The position numbers and the translations under genes are program-made. A stretch of 64,000 nucleotides of DNA from Argyresthia goedartella. Its lineage: Eukaryota > Arthropoda > Insecta > Lepidoptera > Argyresthiidae. The DNA is taken from positions 35,226,201-35,290,200 of the forward strand of contig OX463810.1 in the NCBI GenBank assembly GCA_949825045.1, written 5' to 3'. Positions 51,325 through 62,430 of this stretch are shown in pieces (position 1 is the first letter of the stretch; the number at the start of each line of letters is the position of its first letter). The notes below the pieces were generated by a model, which saw nothing but the letters and a program-made list of their open reading frames with translations, had not been told where the DNA came from and did no database searches.

Positions 51325-51820
51325 ATAGTAGTTTATGTGACTGCTACATAATGGAGGGCATTAACACTCGAGAGTGGGTTTATGAAACGAGCCGAAGGCG
51401 AGTTTCATAATAATATCACTGGAGAGTTTTAATGCCTAATTATGTACAGTTACATACACTAGTTTATCTACACACATATCATAAGCTCTCTTTGATGTGT
51501 TCAGGAACCGCATGTTCGACCGGCATTGTGGCTCTGCAGTTGTTTAACTTGTTCTGTAGTACCAACTTCACGCAGGCGGGCGTCGGCGTTCGAGATTTGA
51601 ATGTCAGTACCAACTTCACAGACGAACTAGGGGCGGCGCGCAGTCGGGCGTCGGCGTTCGAAATTTAAATGTCATAATATGTAGAAAAACTACATCATAA
51701 TGTGTAATTTTTCAGATAAAAAATGAGTTTTTACCAAGTAGTTTAACATTATGCTGATCGTAACGTGCGGTTTTTGTACGCAGTAAAGACGGTTTATGAT
51801 ACGTGTGTAGATAAATATAT
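51325..51820 (+). mobile_element. Foldback/MITE-like element, copy 2
   Basis: Opens with an imperfect palindrome of about 130 bp (TAGTTTATGTGACTGCTACA paired with its inverse ending CAGTTACATACACTA), the centre being GAAACGAGCCGAAGGCGAGTTTC. Then TTTATCTACACACATATCAT... to ...ATGATACGTGTGTAGATAAA. Confidence 0.75.
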
Positions 51821-53999
51821 TTCTAAATAAACTTAAGCTTGAACGTAACACAACAATGTACTATTTGTAAAAAGTATGCTGTTATATCTCCACACGTACT
51901 AAACTACTAATATAACGCCTGAATGCACAACTGCCAACGTAAAGTTTAACTGACTCTGACTGAGTCATGCTGTTAAAACAGTTATCTAACTTGAGCAGCA
52001 GTTTTGCATTCGGCTATTAGACTTCTAAACATGATTAGATATCATGGGATATGCTTAAAAGAGTTTCAGAAGATTCAGAAGTATCAGCTCAGACTGTGGA
52101 TATATCAGTATAGAAATACCAAAATATTACAAAAGGGAAACAACCACAACGGAAGGTAGGCAACCGATGTTTTTCAGATTCCTTAGATCATATCTAATCC
52201 CGCATCAAAATCGCGATCCCTCAAGGCTGCGGGTTGGAGGTCATCGATCGGGATTTGCGGGATTAAGTTTTTTTTATTGTTTTAGTGTGAGTCTCTAGTT
52301 TGAGAACTAACCGCGCAAAGGTAAATTCCCGTGTCGTGGGGGAACCCTAGTTGAAGAATAATTGAATAAACATTGATAAGGTTCCGTTTCGATACAAGAT
52401 AGCACACAACAAAAAATAGAAATTTAAATTTTATTTAACTGATAGGTGAAAACCTAAAAACAAAATATTTTTTTAACTTGCTGTGAAAACCTAACCAAAA
52501 TACTTAATTGTGTCGCACCTTTTCACATCAACCTTCCGTGATAATTAACCGCACGCGATGTTAAATCCCCGTGCTGTGTGTGAGTTGTAGTTAGTCATAG
52601 AGTACTTGAAGTAACAATTATTACGTTCCGATACAATACAGGATTAACACAACATAGAAATAGAAATCTGAATTTATTTAGAAGTGAAACATGAAAGTTT
52701 TTCGTGTTCTTGTTTTATTACCTCCATTGAAAGCTTAGGGTTTTATCAAAAGAAAACAGCTACAATTTATATTATTTAACAGCATCGGCATCAGTTTGGG
52801 CAGGAAACCCAGGTGCAATAAATCAATATTAATATTTATGTTAGCTAACATATTATCTTACTCCTTGAATAACGGATGAGGTTGATTTTCCACCAGAACC
52901 GTATCTCAGACTAAACGTATGCCATCTTGAGCCGGGTACTCGTTGTAACATAACTGTAATCGAACAGATACAGTAACAAGCAAGGCTCCAACGTGTACGG
53001 CGTTGATAAACTTCACTCATCAGCTCGCTGCTAGCAAGCTTGCGGCAGACTCGAGCAACGGTTACGTTACGGCTGGCTAGCGAGTACCCGGCTTATGTTG
53101 CGTCTAACTTGTGCAGCACTTTATACATTCCTGTTTATCCCATTGATCTAGCTCTAGAAACTCTTTCGTCTCTGTTTTAGCTGTACGGTACGAGGAAAAG
53201 ACAAGGACAAATATAATGGTAACGAATGAAAGAGTGGAAACCTGGCGCGAAATCAATTATATATTCAACCTCTTTGTTTTATTCGTAGTCATCAACGAAC
53301 TCGTTGGTCTCCTTTTGTGCTTCGGCGGCCGGCGCAGGGTTTTGGTCGCTATGGCAGTCACCGTAGAGTCGTTCGCATTCAGCCAGGCGATGCGCGTGGT
53401 GGTCCCATTGCCGTGCGTTCTCTTTGCTGCGGTTAACAAGACAATCATGAAAATAAGACTAGGCTGACTCTGGGTGCCACAGGACGGATACGGGCGTAGG
53501 GGCAGGGCTAAACGGAGATGGCGGGACGGCCGGCCGCCCCGGCAACGGTAGTGATTATATTCTCCTGCCGGGGCCAAAGAGAATATAATGCCGTATTTCA
53601 TTGGAGTCTGACTGCCAAACCCGGCATTTTGCGCTCTTGGGAGCAATCGATAGACTATTGCTATTCATGTTTCATAAGAGACCAGGGCCCCAGATCCCGC
53701 GCAGCTTGGTGGAGGCCAGCCGATAACAATATATGTAGATTGGAGTATGGGCCCAATTCTGCTAGTAAGTTGCGGTTCTGTAATACTGACGTGATAACGG
53801 CAGTCCTTTTTGAGTATTCAATAGACAAAAATATAAGCGAGTTAGTTATTCATCGCAGCGAAAATCAGATTATGAATAGCTTATGTTTTAACGATTACCA
53901 ATAACGCACCTATTTTACTACCAATAAATTCGAAATGACTGCCAGAATGGATAAATGTCCACCAAATTGTGTTTGGATAAATGATCACCAAACTTCTTT
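51821..53999 (+). other. Unassigned intergenic sequence
   Basis: No gene recognised. An old duplication is visible (52305-52450 against 52545-52690: ACCGCGC..AAATTCCCGTG and ACCGCAC..AAATCCCCGTG). 53300-53760 is less AT-rich with short open frames but no motif. Confidence 0.35.
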
Positions 54000-54145
54000 T
54001 TATGTTTTGTGTACTTAAGTTTGTTTTAAGTATTTTTTGTTAATCTTACATGTTCAACCTTACACGAAGGATAAAGAGGGCTTCGCTTCGCTCACCCCCT
54101 TTACCCTTCACCTAAGCTACCGCAGTATTTTGCCCTGATATTTTT
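54000..54145 (+). repeat. Short dispersed repeat (copy 2)
   Basis: TGTTCAACCTTACACGAAGG, GCTTCGCTTCGCTCACCCCC and TTTTGCCCTGATATTT as in the copies at 30205 and 56390. Confidence 0.6.
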
Positions 54146-54247
54146 GGCAACTTTTTGTGTTCATTTATCCATTTTGGGTAGGAAAAAAATATTTTGGTGA
54201 TCGTTAAATTTGTTGCCATAATTAATACCTGAAGTGACGTCATTTCG

Positions 54248-54284
54248 TTAGATGATGTTCTGTTTGGTCGTGGAGTTGTAAAAC
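54248..54284 (-). CDS. Secreted-protein candidate, exon 4 (possible last exon)
   Basis: Acceptor CCTAGTGCAG; encodes FYNSTTKQNII and TAA. A fair acceptor and the right phase, but short and without a clear poly(A) signal after it. Confidence 0.3.
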
Positions 54285-55877
54285 CTGCACTAGGGCTGAT
54301 GTTAACAACCTCAACCATTTTAGGTACTCACTTGACAAAGTACAGTTCGTAAGCCGCCAGGAAGTTGCCGTTGGACTCGGCATGCAACTTGCACAGTTTC
54401 AGTTTTAGGTACTCACTTGACAAAGTACAGTTCGTAAGCCGCCAGGAAGTTGCCGTTGGACTCGGCATGCAACTTGCACAGTTACAGTTTTAGGTACTCA
54501 CTTGACAAAGTACAGTTCGTAAGCCGCCAGGAAGTTGCCGTTGGACTCGGCATGCAACTTGCACAGTTTCAGTTTTAGGTACTCACTTGACAAAGTACAG
54601 TTCGTAAGCCGCCAGGAAGTTGCCGTTGGACTCGGCATGCAACTTGCACAGTTTCAGTTTTTCGCACTCGTCGTCTTTCTCACTGTAACAATAATATTGT
54701 CAGTCTACTAAGGGATAAGCTCGTATTTGCATCAATCCCCAAATTCGGGAATTGTGGCGACTGCACTTGGGAGATAATAATATCTATGTATAGGTGAAAC
54801 AGAAACAGTGAGGTCTATAAAGCCGTTTGTGCTGGGCAAAAGCCTCCCCATTTGCACCGAAATCCCTATCTTGAGCCACGTCCGTCTACCTTTTTTAATT
54901 CATAGACTTTTTTTTTTCTTTTTATTTATTACTGTAGATATTTACATATACTTAGAAATTCCCACAGTTGTACTAAAAAGACAATTGTACTAAGATTAAT
55001 GTATAGTTCATGCTTATGTTAAACCCTATAAATATTTTCGAGAGGGTGGTTTAGTTACGATTATAAGCTAACCAAGGATAATTTTATTCAGACATGAGCC
55101 AGCTGATATAATTTCCCTAGAAAAAGTTATTTTGAGATTTTCATCATCCTAAGCATATCTCTTACCCTCTCCTGGTCCTCATCTTCGGCAGTCCAGAGGC
55201 AGTGAAGTCGCCCAAAGTGAAAGAGGGATTGATGAACCTCTTCCACAATCGCGGCCTGACCGCCACATGACCTTGACCTACAGTGCATACCACATACCAG
55301 TTATTTTTTATATCATAGTAAGGTTATGCGTTTAATTATTGACACGTGTACAACGTGTCAATGACTTATCAAGATGTACGTACATTACATCTTGATAAAT
55401 TAACTGGTTGTTGTTTTGTACAGTAACGCCCGACCCAGGGACGATAGTTTACGTATCGGCTGTAACAATAAAATTGTGATATGTTTTCCTCGCATAAAGT
55501 TGTCCTGAAATACCAGCAACGACGTGCGGACACGCGACACCGACATACACGAGTGTCCGATATTGCGAACGAGGTACCAAGCGATAGAAGTAAGGTCACA
55601 ATTTAATGATTTCTAGGTATTTGTCACTGTTTTTTTGCTGCAGTGTAGTGTAAATAACCATTCCTGAGTTGGCGTAACTGTACAAAATAATAATCTGTAG
55701 ATACAAACAATGCGATTACGACAAACCAAAGCTTGAAACGGAAAAAAATATAAATACCTACCTGCGAGTATATGTAAGCTTTTCTTACCTACCTGAGTGA
55801 GAGTTATAGTCATCCAAAGGATTACAAATCACCACACCTAAGACACACAACGGTAAGAACACATTAAGCAACCCCAT
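54248..55877 (-). CDS. Candidate four-exon gene for a small secreted protein (109 residues)
   Basis: Pieced together from splice signals; no single frame shows it. Exons in transcript order: 55793-55877, 55166-55277, 54587-54682, 54248-54284. All introns are GT-AG and the phases (1, 2, 2) join exactly, 330 nt including the stop. Exon 1 encodes a signal peptide, MGLLNVFLPLCVLGVVIC. The mature part has dibasic sites (WKR and RTRR) in exon 2 and two cysteines five residues apart in exon 3 (ECEKLKLC). A TATA box and initiator lie at the right spacing upstream. The last exon (12 codons with TAA) is the weakest. It could be a peptide precursor or small secreted factor; I recognise no family. Confidence 0.5.
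54318..54657 (-). repeat. 85-bp tandem array, exactly four units
   Basis: Each unit carries most of exon 3, the GTGAGT donor and 8 intron bases; only the unit at the right end has an acceptor next to it. The units are nearly identical (a single TTACAG/TTTCAG difference seen). Confidence 0.95.
54587..54682 (-). CDS. Secreted-protein candidate, exon 3
   Basis: Acceptor TTGTTACAG, donor GTGAGT. Encodes EKDDECEKLKLCKLHAES then FLAAYELYFV. Its 3' part and donor belong to the first (transcript-order) unit of an 85-bp array. Reading past the donor gives TGA at once. Confidence 0.55.
55166..55277 (-). CDS. Secreted-protein candidate, exon 2
   Basis: Acceptor CACTGTAG, donor GTAAGA. Encodes GHVAVRPRLWKRFINPSF and LPKMRTRR. 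Another frame is also open here, but it would meet TGA at the next junction. Confidence 0.5.
55366..55400. other. Small hairpin in intron 1 of the secreted-protein candidate
   Basis: TTATCAAGATGTA and TACATCTTGATAA are perfect inverse copies around CGTACAT. Confidence 0.7.
55793..55877 (-). CDS. Secreted-protein candidate, exon 1 (signal peptide)
   Basis: 28 codons plus one base from an ATG in context AAAATATGG; hydrophobic core then NPLDDYNSHS; donor GTAGGT. Confidence 0.5.
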
Positions 55878-55943
55878 ATTTTGGTCAAATCACGTAAACT
55901 TTGCAACGAAAATATCTTAGCGTTTCATGAATCTTCTGAAGGA

Positions 55944-55979
55944 ACTGAAATATTTTGTCTGGGGGGGCACATTTTATAT
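55944..55979 (-). promoter_or_regulatory. Core promoter of the secreted-protein candidate: TATA box and arthropod initiator
   Basis: TATAAAA at 55978-55972 and TCAGT at 55948-55944, with the A at 55946 as +1. The TATA T lies 32 bases upstream of +1, the standard spacing, and leaves a 68-base 5' UTR. Confidence 0.55.
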
Positions 55980-56213
55980 TGTTTCCGCGTGAATCTTACA
56001 TTTAGTACCTATATTGCATGACGCCTTTCACACCCCAATAACGACAATGGCAAATATTAGCTATTTATTATTAGACATCAGTGGATTGAACTGGTGCAGT
56101 GAAAAGTGTTTCCGTAGGGAACGGTTTTATCTATATGTAAGATTTGAAGTTTTGGTAATTTATATAGGGCTTGTAATTGTGCGTTAGAATCTTTATCTGT
56201 TATTCTGTAATAT

Positions 56214-56758
56214 GTCTGTCGCAATTGGTTCGTTAAATCAGACACTTAACTAACTCTCTAGACCGTTAATTAAATACCGACGTTTAACCAAGTCTATAAA
56301 ATTCCGTCAGACAAGTGAATGATCGAAACTTTTAACAAGTTGTCTAATCGTTCATAGGCAACAAGACATATACAATATAAATAATTTTGCATGTGTACTT
56401 CAGTTTATGTTTTAAGTATTTTTGTTGTTCTTAAATGTTCAACCTAACACGAAAGATAAAGGGTACCCCCTTTATCTTTTAAAGGGAGATAAACATAAAG
56501 GTTCGCTTCACTCACCCCCTTTACCCTTCACCTAAGCTACCTTAATGTTTTGCCCTGATATAAGCGGTGCAAATCAGCTGTTGTCGTGACGCCATCTTGT
56601 TTTTTAACACGCCGGCTTTCGGTAAGGCAGATTGTTAAACGTTTTTGACGATACTTTATTTAAATCAAAATGCTAGTGACTTGGTTAAACGTCGGTATTT
56701 AATTAACGGTCTAGAGAGTTAGTTAAGTGTCTGCTTTAACCAACCAACTGCGACATGT
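56214..56758. mobile_element. MITE, about 545 bp, with about 80-bp terminal inverted repeats
   Basis: Arms begin TGTCGCAATTGGTT and end AACCAACTGCGACA, matching through CACTTAACTAACTCTCTAGA and CGACGTTTAACCAAG. The interior holds copy 3 of the short dispersed repeat. Confidence 0.8.
56390..56565 (+). repeat. Short dispersed repeat (copy 3), nested in the MITE
   Basis: TGTTCAACCTAACACGAAAG and TTTTGCCCTGATAT as in copies 1 and 2; contains an extra palindromic AAAGGGTACCCCCTTT stretch. Confidence 0.6.
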
Positions 56759-57790
56759 CTATACTTAATACTTATTTGTTGAAACGTTATGTTGGACCAG
56801 AATGAACTAGCGCTCCTAAACATTATGGCAAATAAGATACACCTATCTTAACCGTTGCGTTTACCACAAAATTTTCAATCTCATGGCTTGAGGTTAGACC
56901 GGTTCAACGGTTTTCTGTGCATAAGTTATAAAACTTATGAGTGTACATGTAAGTATAGTATGTGTAAATATGTTTGTATTTTTTACAACAAAATACTTGT
57001 AAAAGATTGGGCAAAAATGCTTTTGTATGTCCGGATGTGTGTCCGCATGTTCTCCTCTACAAGCCGCATTTTTTAACTGATTCTTGTGAATTTTTGTGAG
57101 CAGCTTCGATAAATCAATAGATTTTTTTTCGATTCAGTTTTTTTTTTTTAACTGGTGGATATATGGGGTTGAAAATGTAAAAAATATAGTATTTAAACGC
57201 AGTCCATTAATGCCCCCACCCAGGGGCACGGATCTTAACGAGCAAGGTTGAGCCATACTTCACCACGCTGGCTCAGTGCGGGTTGATGAAGGGTATCAGC
57301 ACAGTACACTTATAATGTGCCGGGATTTTTTTTCGGGTGCGTCGGGTATTTCCAACCCGACTGTCAGAAGTTATCAAGCTGCCCTATATATTAGGGCCTC
57401 GGATACAGCTTTACGGCTCCTACCACCGAATCCCTATTGGTGTCGTTGCTGTGTGTAGTAGCCGGGACCTACAGCTAAACGTGTCATCCGAAACACGGAA
57501 GCGCCCGATACAAATGTCACATAGAAACGGCCACCCATCCAGCACCCGACTCGTCTAGATGTTCCTAACCGCACGAACACTTCCGATGTGCGAATACCGG
57601 GCTACGGACGCTTCTTGCTCGTCGCTTCCAATGGGTAAATAAAAATAGAATATTAGTATGTAAAGCGTAAATATTCCGCTGACCCTGACAAATAAATACG
57701 TTGGCAGGATTTGTGGAAATATTTTAACGCTATATAAATATTTATTTGGGTTATAAGCATGAGATTTGGAAAATTACATCTAGCAACTAA
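56759..57790 (+). other. Intergenic sequence with a repeat fragment
   Basis: At 57240-57640 lies a less AT-rich block with GGTTGAGCCATACTTCACCA and GCTGGCTCAGTGCGGGTTG, a motif common in Lepidoptera and partly shared with 43363-43390 after NOMO exon 17. No gene recognised. Confidence 0.4.
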
Positions 57791-57794
57791 TACG

Positions 57795-58000
57795 ACGACC
57801 TCTGTGGCGCAGCGGTTGTGACTCTGCCTACCAAGCGAGAGGTTCCGGGTTCGATTCCCGGCTGGGGTTAAAAAAAAACCCCAGGCCTTGGATGTTTATA
57901 TGTGTGTGATGTCGCTGCTTCTAGCTCCCACAAACAGGCAGTGTGGGGCCAGAAGCAATGTATGTGCCTATATGTAAATGTTTATGTTTAATGGTTTGTT
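57795..58000 (+). mobile_element. tRNA-derived SINE (family A), best copy
   Basis: A box TGTGGCGCAGCGGTTG, B box GGTTCGATTCCCGGC, then TTGGATGTTTATATGTGTGT and GTGTGGGGCCAGAAGCAATG. The head resembles a tRNA but cannot fold as a complete one. Confidence 0.85.
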
Positions 58001-58554
58001 TTAATTTATTATTTATTTGATAATTTCACTGTTTCTAGGCTGCAGCAACAACTCTTGTTTACAATTAAAATATTGAACCTTAAGGAATTCTACGTAGTAA
58101 ATATACGTAGTACTTTTTATTCTATATTTTTTTTTAATATTAATGACTGATTTAAATATTTCTAGTAATATAGTCTAACTCTTCACTAATGATGGACTAA
58201 TCACATTGTTTTACAGTGTTTACGTATATTAAGCACAGGTCCAAAATAATATTAGTTATAAAACTATAGACTATAAAAGATAACTTTAAAGAACATAAGC
58301 AAAAGGGACTAATTCCGACGACACAGGGAATCCAAGTGTAGGGTCTATAGACACCATAAAAAAGTTGAAAGCTTATGTCAATAAATAATAATAATTATTT
58401 ATTATTATAGAAAACTCACGATGTATGTTGCCGAAATGTTAAAGGTTCAAGGTGGCTTATTGTTCTTCCTGTGTAGACCTTGACCCTAAAAAACTAAAAA
58501 CCTACAATAACTATATTTGTAGGAAAAAAACATTATATGTATGTCAATGCAATC

Positions 58555-59066
58555 ATAAGATAGTTTATCTACACACGTATCATAAACCCTCTTTACTGCG
58601 CTCAAAAACTGCACGTTACGATCAGCATTATGTTAAACTACTTGGTAAAAACTCGTTTCGTATCTGAAAAACTACACATAATGGTCATTATGTGTAGTTT
58701 TTCTACATATCATGACATTCAAATTTCGAACGCCGACGCCCACCCGCGTGCCGTCCCTAGTTTGTCTGTGAAGTTGGTACTGACTTTCAAATTTCGAACG
58801 CCGACGCCCGTCTGCGTGAAGTTGGTACTAAAGAACAAGCTAAACTATTGCAGAACCACAATGCCGGTCAAACATGCGGTTCCTGAACACATCAAAGAGA
58901 GCTTATGATATGTGTGTAGATAAACTAGTGTATGTAACTGTACATAATTAATTAGGCATTAAAACTCTCGAGTGATATTATTATGAAACTCGCCTTCGGC
59001 TCGTTTCATAAACCCACTCTCGAGTTTTGGTGCCCTCCATTATGCAGCAGTCACATAAACTACTAT
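58555..59066 (-). mobile_element. Foldback/MITE-like element, copy 3
   Basis: Starts AGTTTATCTACACACGTATC; internal perfect inverted repeat AAAACTACACATAATG / CATTATGTGTAGTTTT (58668-58701); ends with the GAAACTCGCC / GGCTCGTTTC hairpin and CAGTCACATAAACTA. Confidence 0.75.
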
Positions 59067-59929
59067 TACGTCACAACTTTGGCTTGAAGCAGTCTTATAG
59101 CACAATTAGACGAACAATCTGAAAAGCGTCAATTTGTAGTTCCTTTACAAAAAATGCGATTGTTGCGAAACCCTCAGTGCTGTGTCCAACTCGCACTTGG
59201 CCGGTTTATTTTAAATTATAATATTAGGTACCTATTTGGTATCAATTAAATTAAATTAATTTATTTTGTAATCATGATCTAATTCATGATGATATCTTTA
59301 GTTTATGTTCCCAACCATTATATTAAAAGCATTTTCGAGAGTGAAGTACCGTACACACTAAATTAAATAACAATGGCAACCTATTAAGCAACACTTACAA
59401 CTAACAAGCCTCAGTAATAGCATTAGTAATTTCTTCAGACTCAGATACCAGCTTTCTCCATTGTATTGGGTTTAAAGATATGCCTTTTTTGCCTGGTAAA
59501 AGTTGCCCATTTTTCTCATACATTTCCCTAATATCTACATATCGATATCGAGATTTAAGATTATAATGCAGAACATAGACATATAGGTATTATTATTTAA
59601 TAAATCACCAAGTTAAAAACTTAAAAAAACTACTTCAGATACTACAAAACCTGTCTACTTAATACAATACGAATATACGGCACATTAGTGAAAAAAATGT
59701 CAGATTGCATCTCATCTGAAGATAAAAAAACCCACTTCGAATACCTACTTCGGGATCTGAATGTCATCGTCTATATGTATATTATACACACGTAAACGAT
59801 ACTACAAAACCTGTCTACTCAATACAATATGAATATTCGGCACATAAGTAATAAAAAATCCAGATAGCATCTCATTTTATGATAAAGAACGTAAACACCA
59901 CTTAAACACTCACCAAGTTAAAAACTTAA
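59067..59929 (+). other. Intergenic, tandem pair only
   Basis: CTACAAAACCTGTCTACT occurs at about 59641 and 59802, a 162-bp-offset duplication of roughly 95 bp. No gene seen. Confidence 0.4.
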
Positions 59930-60351
59930 AAAAAAAACCGGTCAAGTGCGAGTCTAAATCGCGCACGAAGGGTTCCGTACCACCGTTCAATGGAAGCGAT
60001 GGTGTGGAGTGAATAGTTTGGATTTTACACAGCAAAATATTGTTTACAAAGTTATTGGTGCGGTTACTTTCACACTCCATGTACGTAACCAGGTGCATCC
60101 ATAAGTTTGTATGTGGTATTGAAAGAATTGTTGTATGGGAGCCCCCTTATATATTTCTTTTATCCAGTTTTTTAGTATTTGTTGTTATAGCGGCAACATA
60201 AATACATAATCTGTGAAAATTTCAACTCTCTAGCTAGCTAGGTTCTTGAGATACAGCCTGGTGACAGACGGACGGACGGACGGACGGACGGACAGCGGAG
60301 TCTTAGTAATAGGGTCCCGTTTGGAACCCTTCGGGTACGGAACCCTAAAAA
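59930..60351 (+). repeat. Lepidopteran dispersed repeat (copy 2)
   Basis: Near-identical to 15335-15739, including the GACGGACGGACG tract and the terminal ACGGAACCCTAAAAA. Confidence 0.75.
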
Positions 60352-60485
60352 CAGGACTTTTTCTTTCTTACCGGTCGGTATGCGAATGTTGTCAAAGTAC
60401 GCGAAAACAAGGCTATGAAATCTGTGTCTGACAGTCAAGTCCACATATATTACGCGACATAAACGAATATACGGTAGGACACCAA

Positions 60486-61420
60486 GCTGCCTGAGAGCTA
60501 TCGGCCGATCACCCTATTGTGCACCATCTCAAAGGTGTTTGAGAAGCTCTTGTTAGCGAAGTTACTGCCCCACATCCAGCCGCGCCCGGAACAGTTCGGC
60601 TTCAGGCCCGAGCATTCTACGACGCTTCAGCTCACCAGAGTACTGAATGACATGACGGTCTGTTTGAACAATAAAGAATACACTGTCGCAGTACTTCTGG
60701 ATATGGAGAAGGCGTTCGACAGAGTATGGCACGAGGGGTTGCTGTACAAGCTGTCGACGTCCCCTGCCCCAAGAAGAACGGTCAAGACAATCGCCTCTTT
60801 CCTGAAGAATCGCCGCTTCCGAGTGATGGTGGAAGACGCCGTCTCCGAGGAACATCCCGTCGCAGCCTGCGTCCCCCAGGGCTCTTGCCTGTCTCCCGCC
60901 TGCTACGCCCGATACACGGACGACATCCCCGTCGGGCCGGGTGCCCAGCTGGCACTCTTTGCAGACGACGCAGCCTACTATGCGTCGCGCCAAGCTGCGT
61001 CCACTTTTCGACTCCAGCCTCCCTCTGAGGGCGAAGCTCGGGATCTACAAGACCTATGTGAGATCCCGCCTCACCTACGCGGCTCCGGCATGGTACGCCC
61101 TGTGCTCGGAGACGAACAAACGGAGACTCCGAGCCCAAGAGAACCTCTCTCTGCGTACCATAGTCGGCGCCCCCCGCTACGTGAGGAACGCGACAATCCA
61201 GAGGGACCTAAGATGGGAAACCGTGGACCAGTTTGTCCAGAGGCTGGCGAAGGGCATGTTCGCGCGTGCGGATGCATCACACCTTCCGCACATCGCCGAA
61301 CTGGCGCCGCACCACGCGCGCCCGCCCGACCGCCGCCGCCTGCCACGCGACCTGGTTGCCTAGCCGGCGATCACCCACTGCATACCAGCGCCACAAGAAG
61401 ACCACCGCCCGCAGGGGCCA
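60486..61420 (+). pseudogene. Jockey-like LINE reverse transcriptase fragment with internal deletion
   Basis: RT fingers and palm: KVFEKLLLAKLLPHIQPRPE, QFGFRPEHSTTLQL, VAVLLDMEKAFDRVWH, VPQGSCLSP and the catalytic LALFADDAAYYAS (about 60948). Soon after, the frame shifts and the palm-thumb is missing; the C-terminal part (GIYKTYVRSRLTYAAPAW, LSLRTIVGAPRYVRN) follows in another frame to 61363. Very GC-rich against its surroundings. Motifs fit the Jockey clade. Confidence 0.85.
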
Positions 61421-61519
61421 TCCGATGACCTGTCCACAGGAGTGGACAGAGGCGATTCTTCGGGAAGAAGTCCGTCGACCTGACCCCGACTCCCCACGCC
61501 CTAGAAGGGGTGCGTGAGA

Positions 61520-62430
61520 TGACTATGGAGAGAGAATATACGGTACTTATACAGAATTCATCTTATGACAAAGACCTTAAACACCGCTGATAAGTCACAG
61601 TAAAGCAATAATACTAAATTTTTATAATGTCGTTTTTTGTCATTGTCGTCGTAAGTTTTTAAGTTGGCGAATCATGTGTGGTGTTTACATTCTTTGTTTG
61701 CATTTTCACTTAAATGCCATATATTCGTATTGTATTAAGCTCACTTTTCACTGTGGGATATAATATGTACCTAGGTTATTACATTATATCCCATAGTGAA
61801 AAGTCAGCGTTTATTATATTATTGATTATCGGAAGCCAGATTTCGTGTCTCGTAATTTCCGATAACGATCTGTCATCTTGTAGTCGATTTAATTATTTGT
61901 TGGCTTCTAAATGGTTGACTCTGCTTAACGCAACATATATTTGTCCTTTAGCATTTTTTTGCTAAGGTCAATCACAGCTCTTTCCAGGGTTCATAAACTA
62001 CAGGGTACATCCTGTAGACCCTGTAGTTTATGAACTGTTACCGCCCAGCTTAATATAAGTGTCAACATACGATGTTTCACATCTCCAACACGCTTTGTTG
62101 CCTGAAACATACTTAGTACTTGATGGTGGTATGGGTGTGCAACCGTTTCTGTCTTTTAGCCTCAAACCAATAGTTTCATCATCATCTTGTAGGTACAAAG
62201 ACATTCGCATCCAGAGAGGGGAGGAGGAAATAGGGCTTGAACATATTGTCGGTTTTTTATGTTTTAACTTGGCGATTATATTGGTAAAAGTAGGGTTGCA
62301 CTGGCTACACGTCAGCACGCCATTTTGGTAGTGGAACTGTATTGCGGTAGGTATCCTGCCTCATCTGGCTTGACATAAAGAAGTAGCTCTTCGTTGGGCC
62401 TTGAAATCGAAGATCATTGTGTACACCGGG
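61520..62430 (+). other. Intergenic with two strong hairpins
   Basis: Inverted repeats at 61742-61806 (ACTTTTCACTGTGGGATATA / TATATCCCATAGTGAAAAGT) and 61988-62036 (perfect 18-bp stem GTTCATAAACTACAGGGT). No gene seen. Confidence 0.6.

Noticed and set aside
53216..53904. Overlapping frames of 83-129 codons on both strands
   Set aside because: No family resemblance, no splice or promoter signals that I could support.
55193..55268. Plus-strand last exon (frame PEAVKSPKVKEGLMNLF... ending TGA)
   Set aside because: It has a fair acceptor, but no plus-strand partner exon, while the minus strand has matching phases, signal peptide and promoter. Likely antisense shadow.
57795..57880. Functional tRNA gene
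   Set aside because: A and B boxes exist but the acceptor and anticodon stems do not fold; a SINE tail follows and the same head recurs elsewhere.
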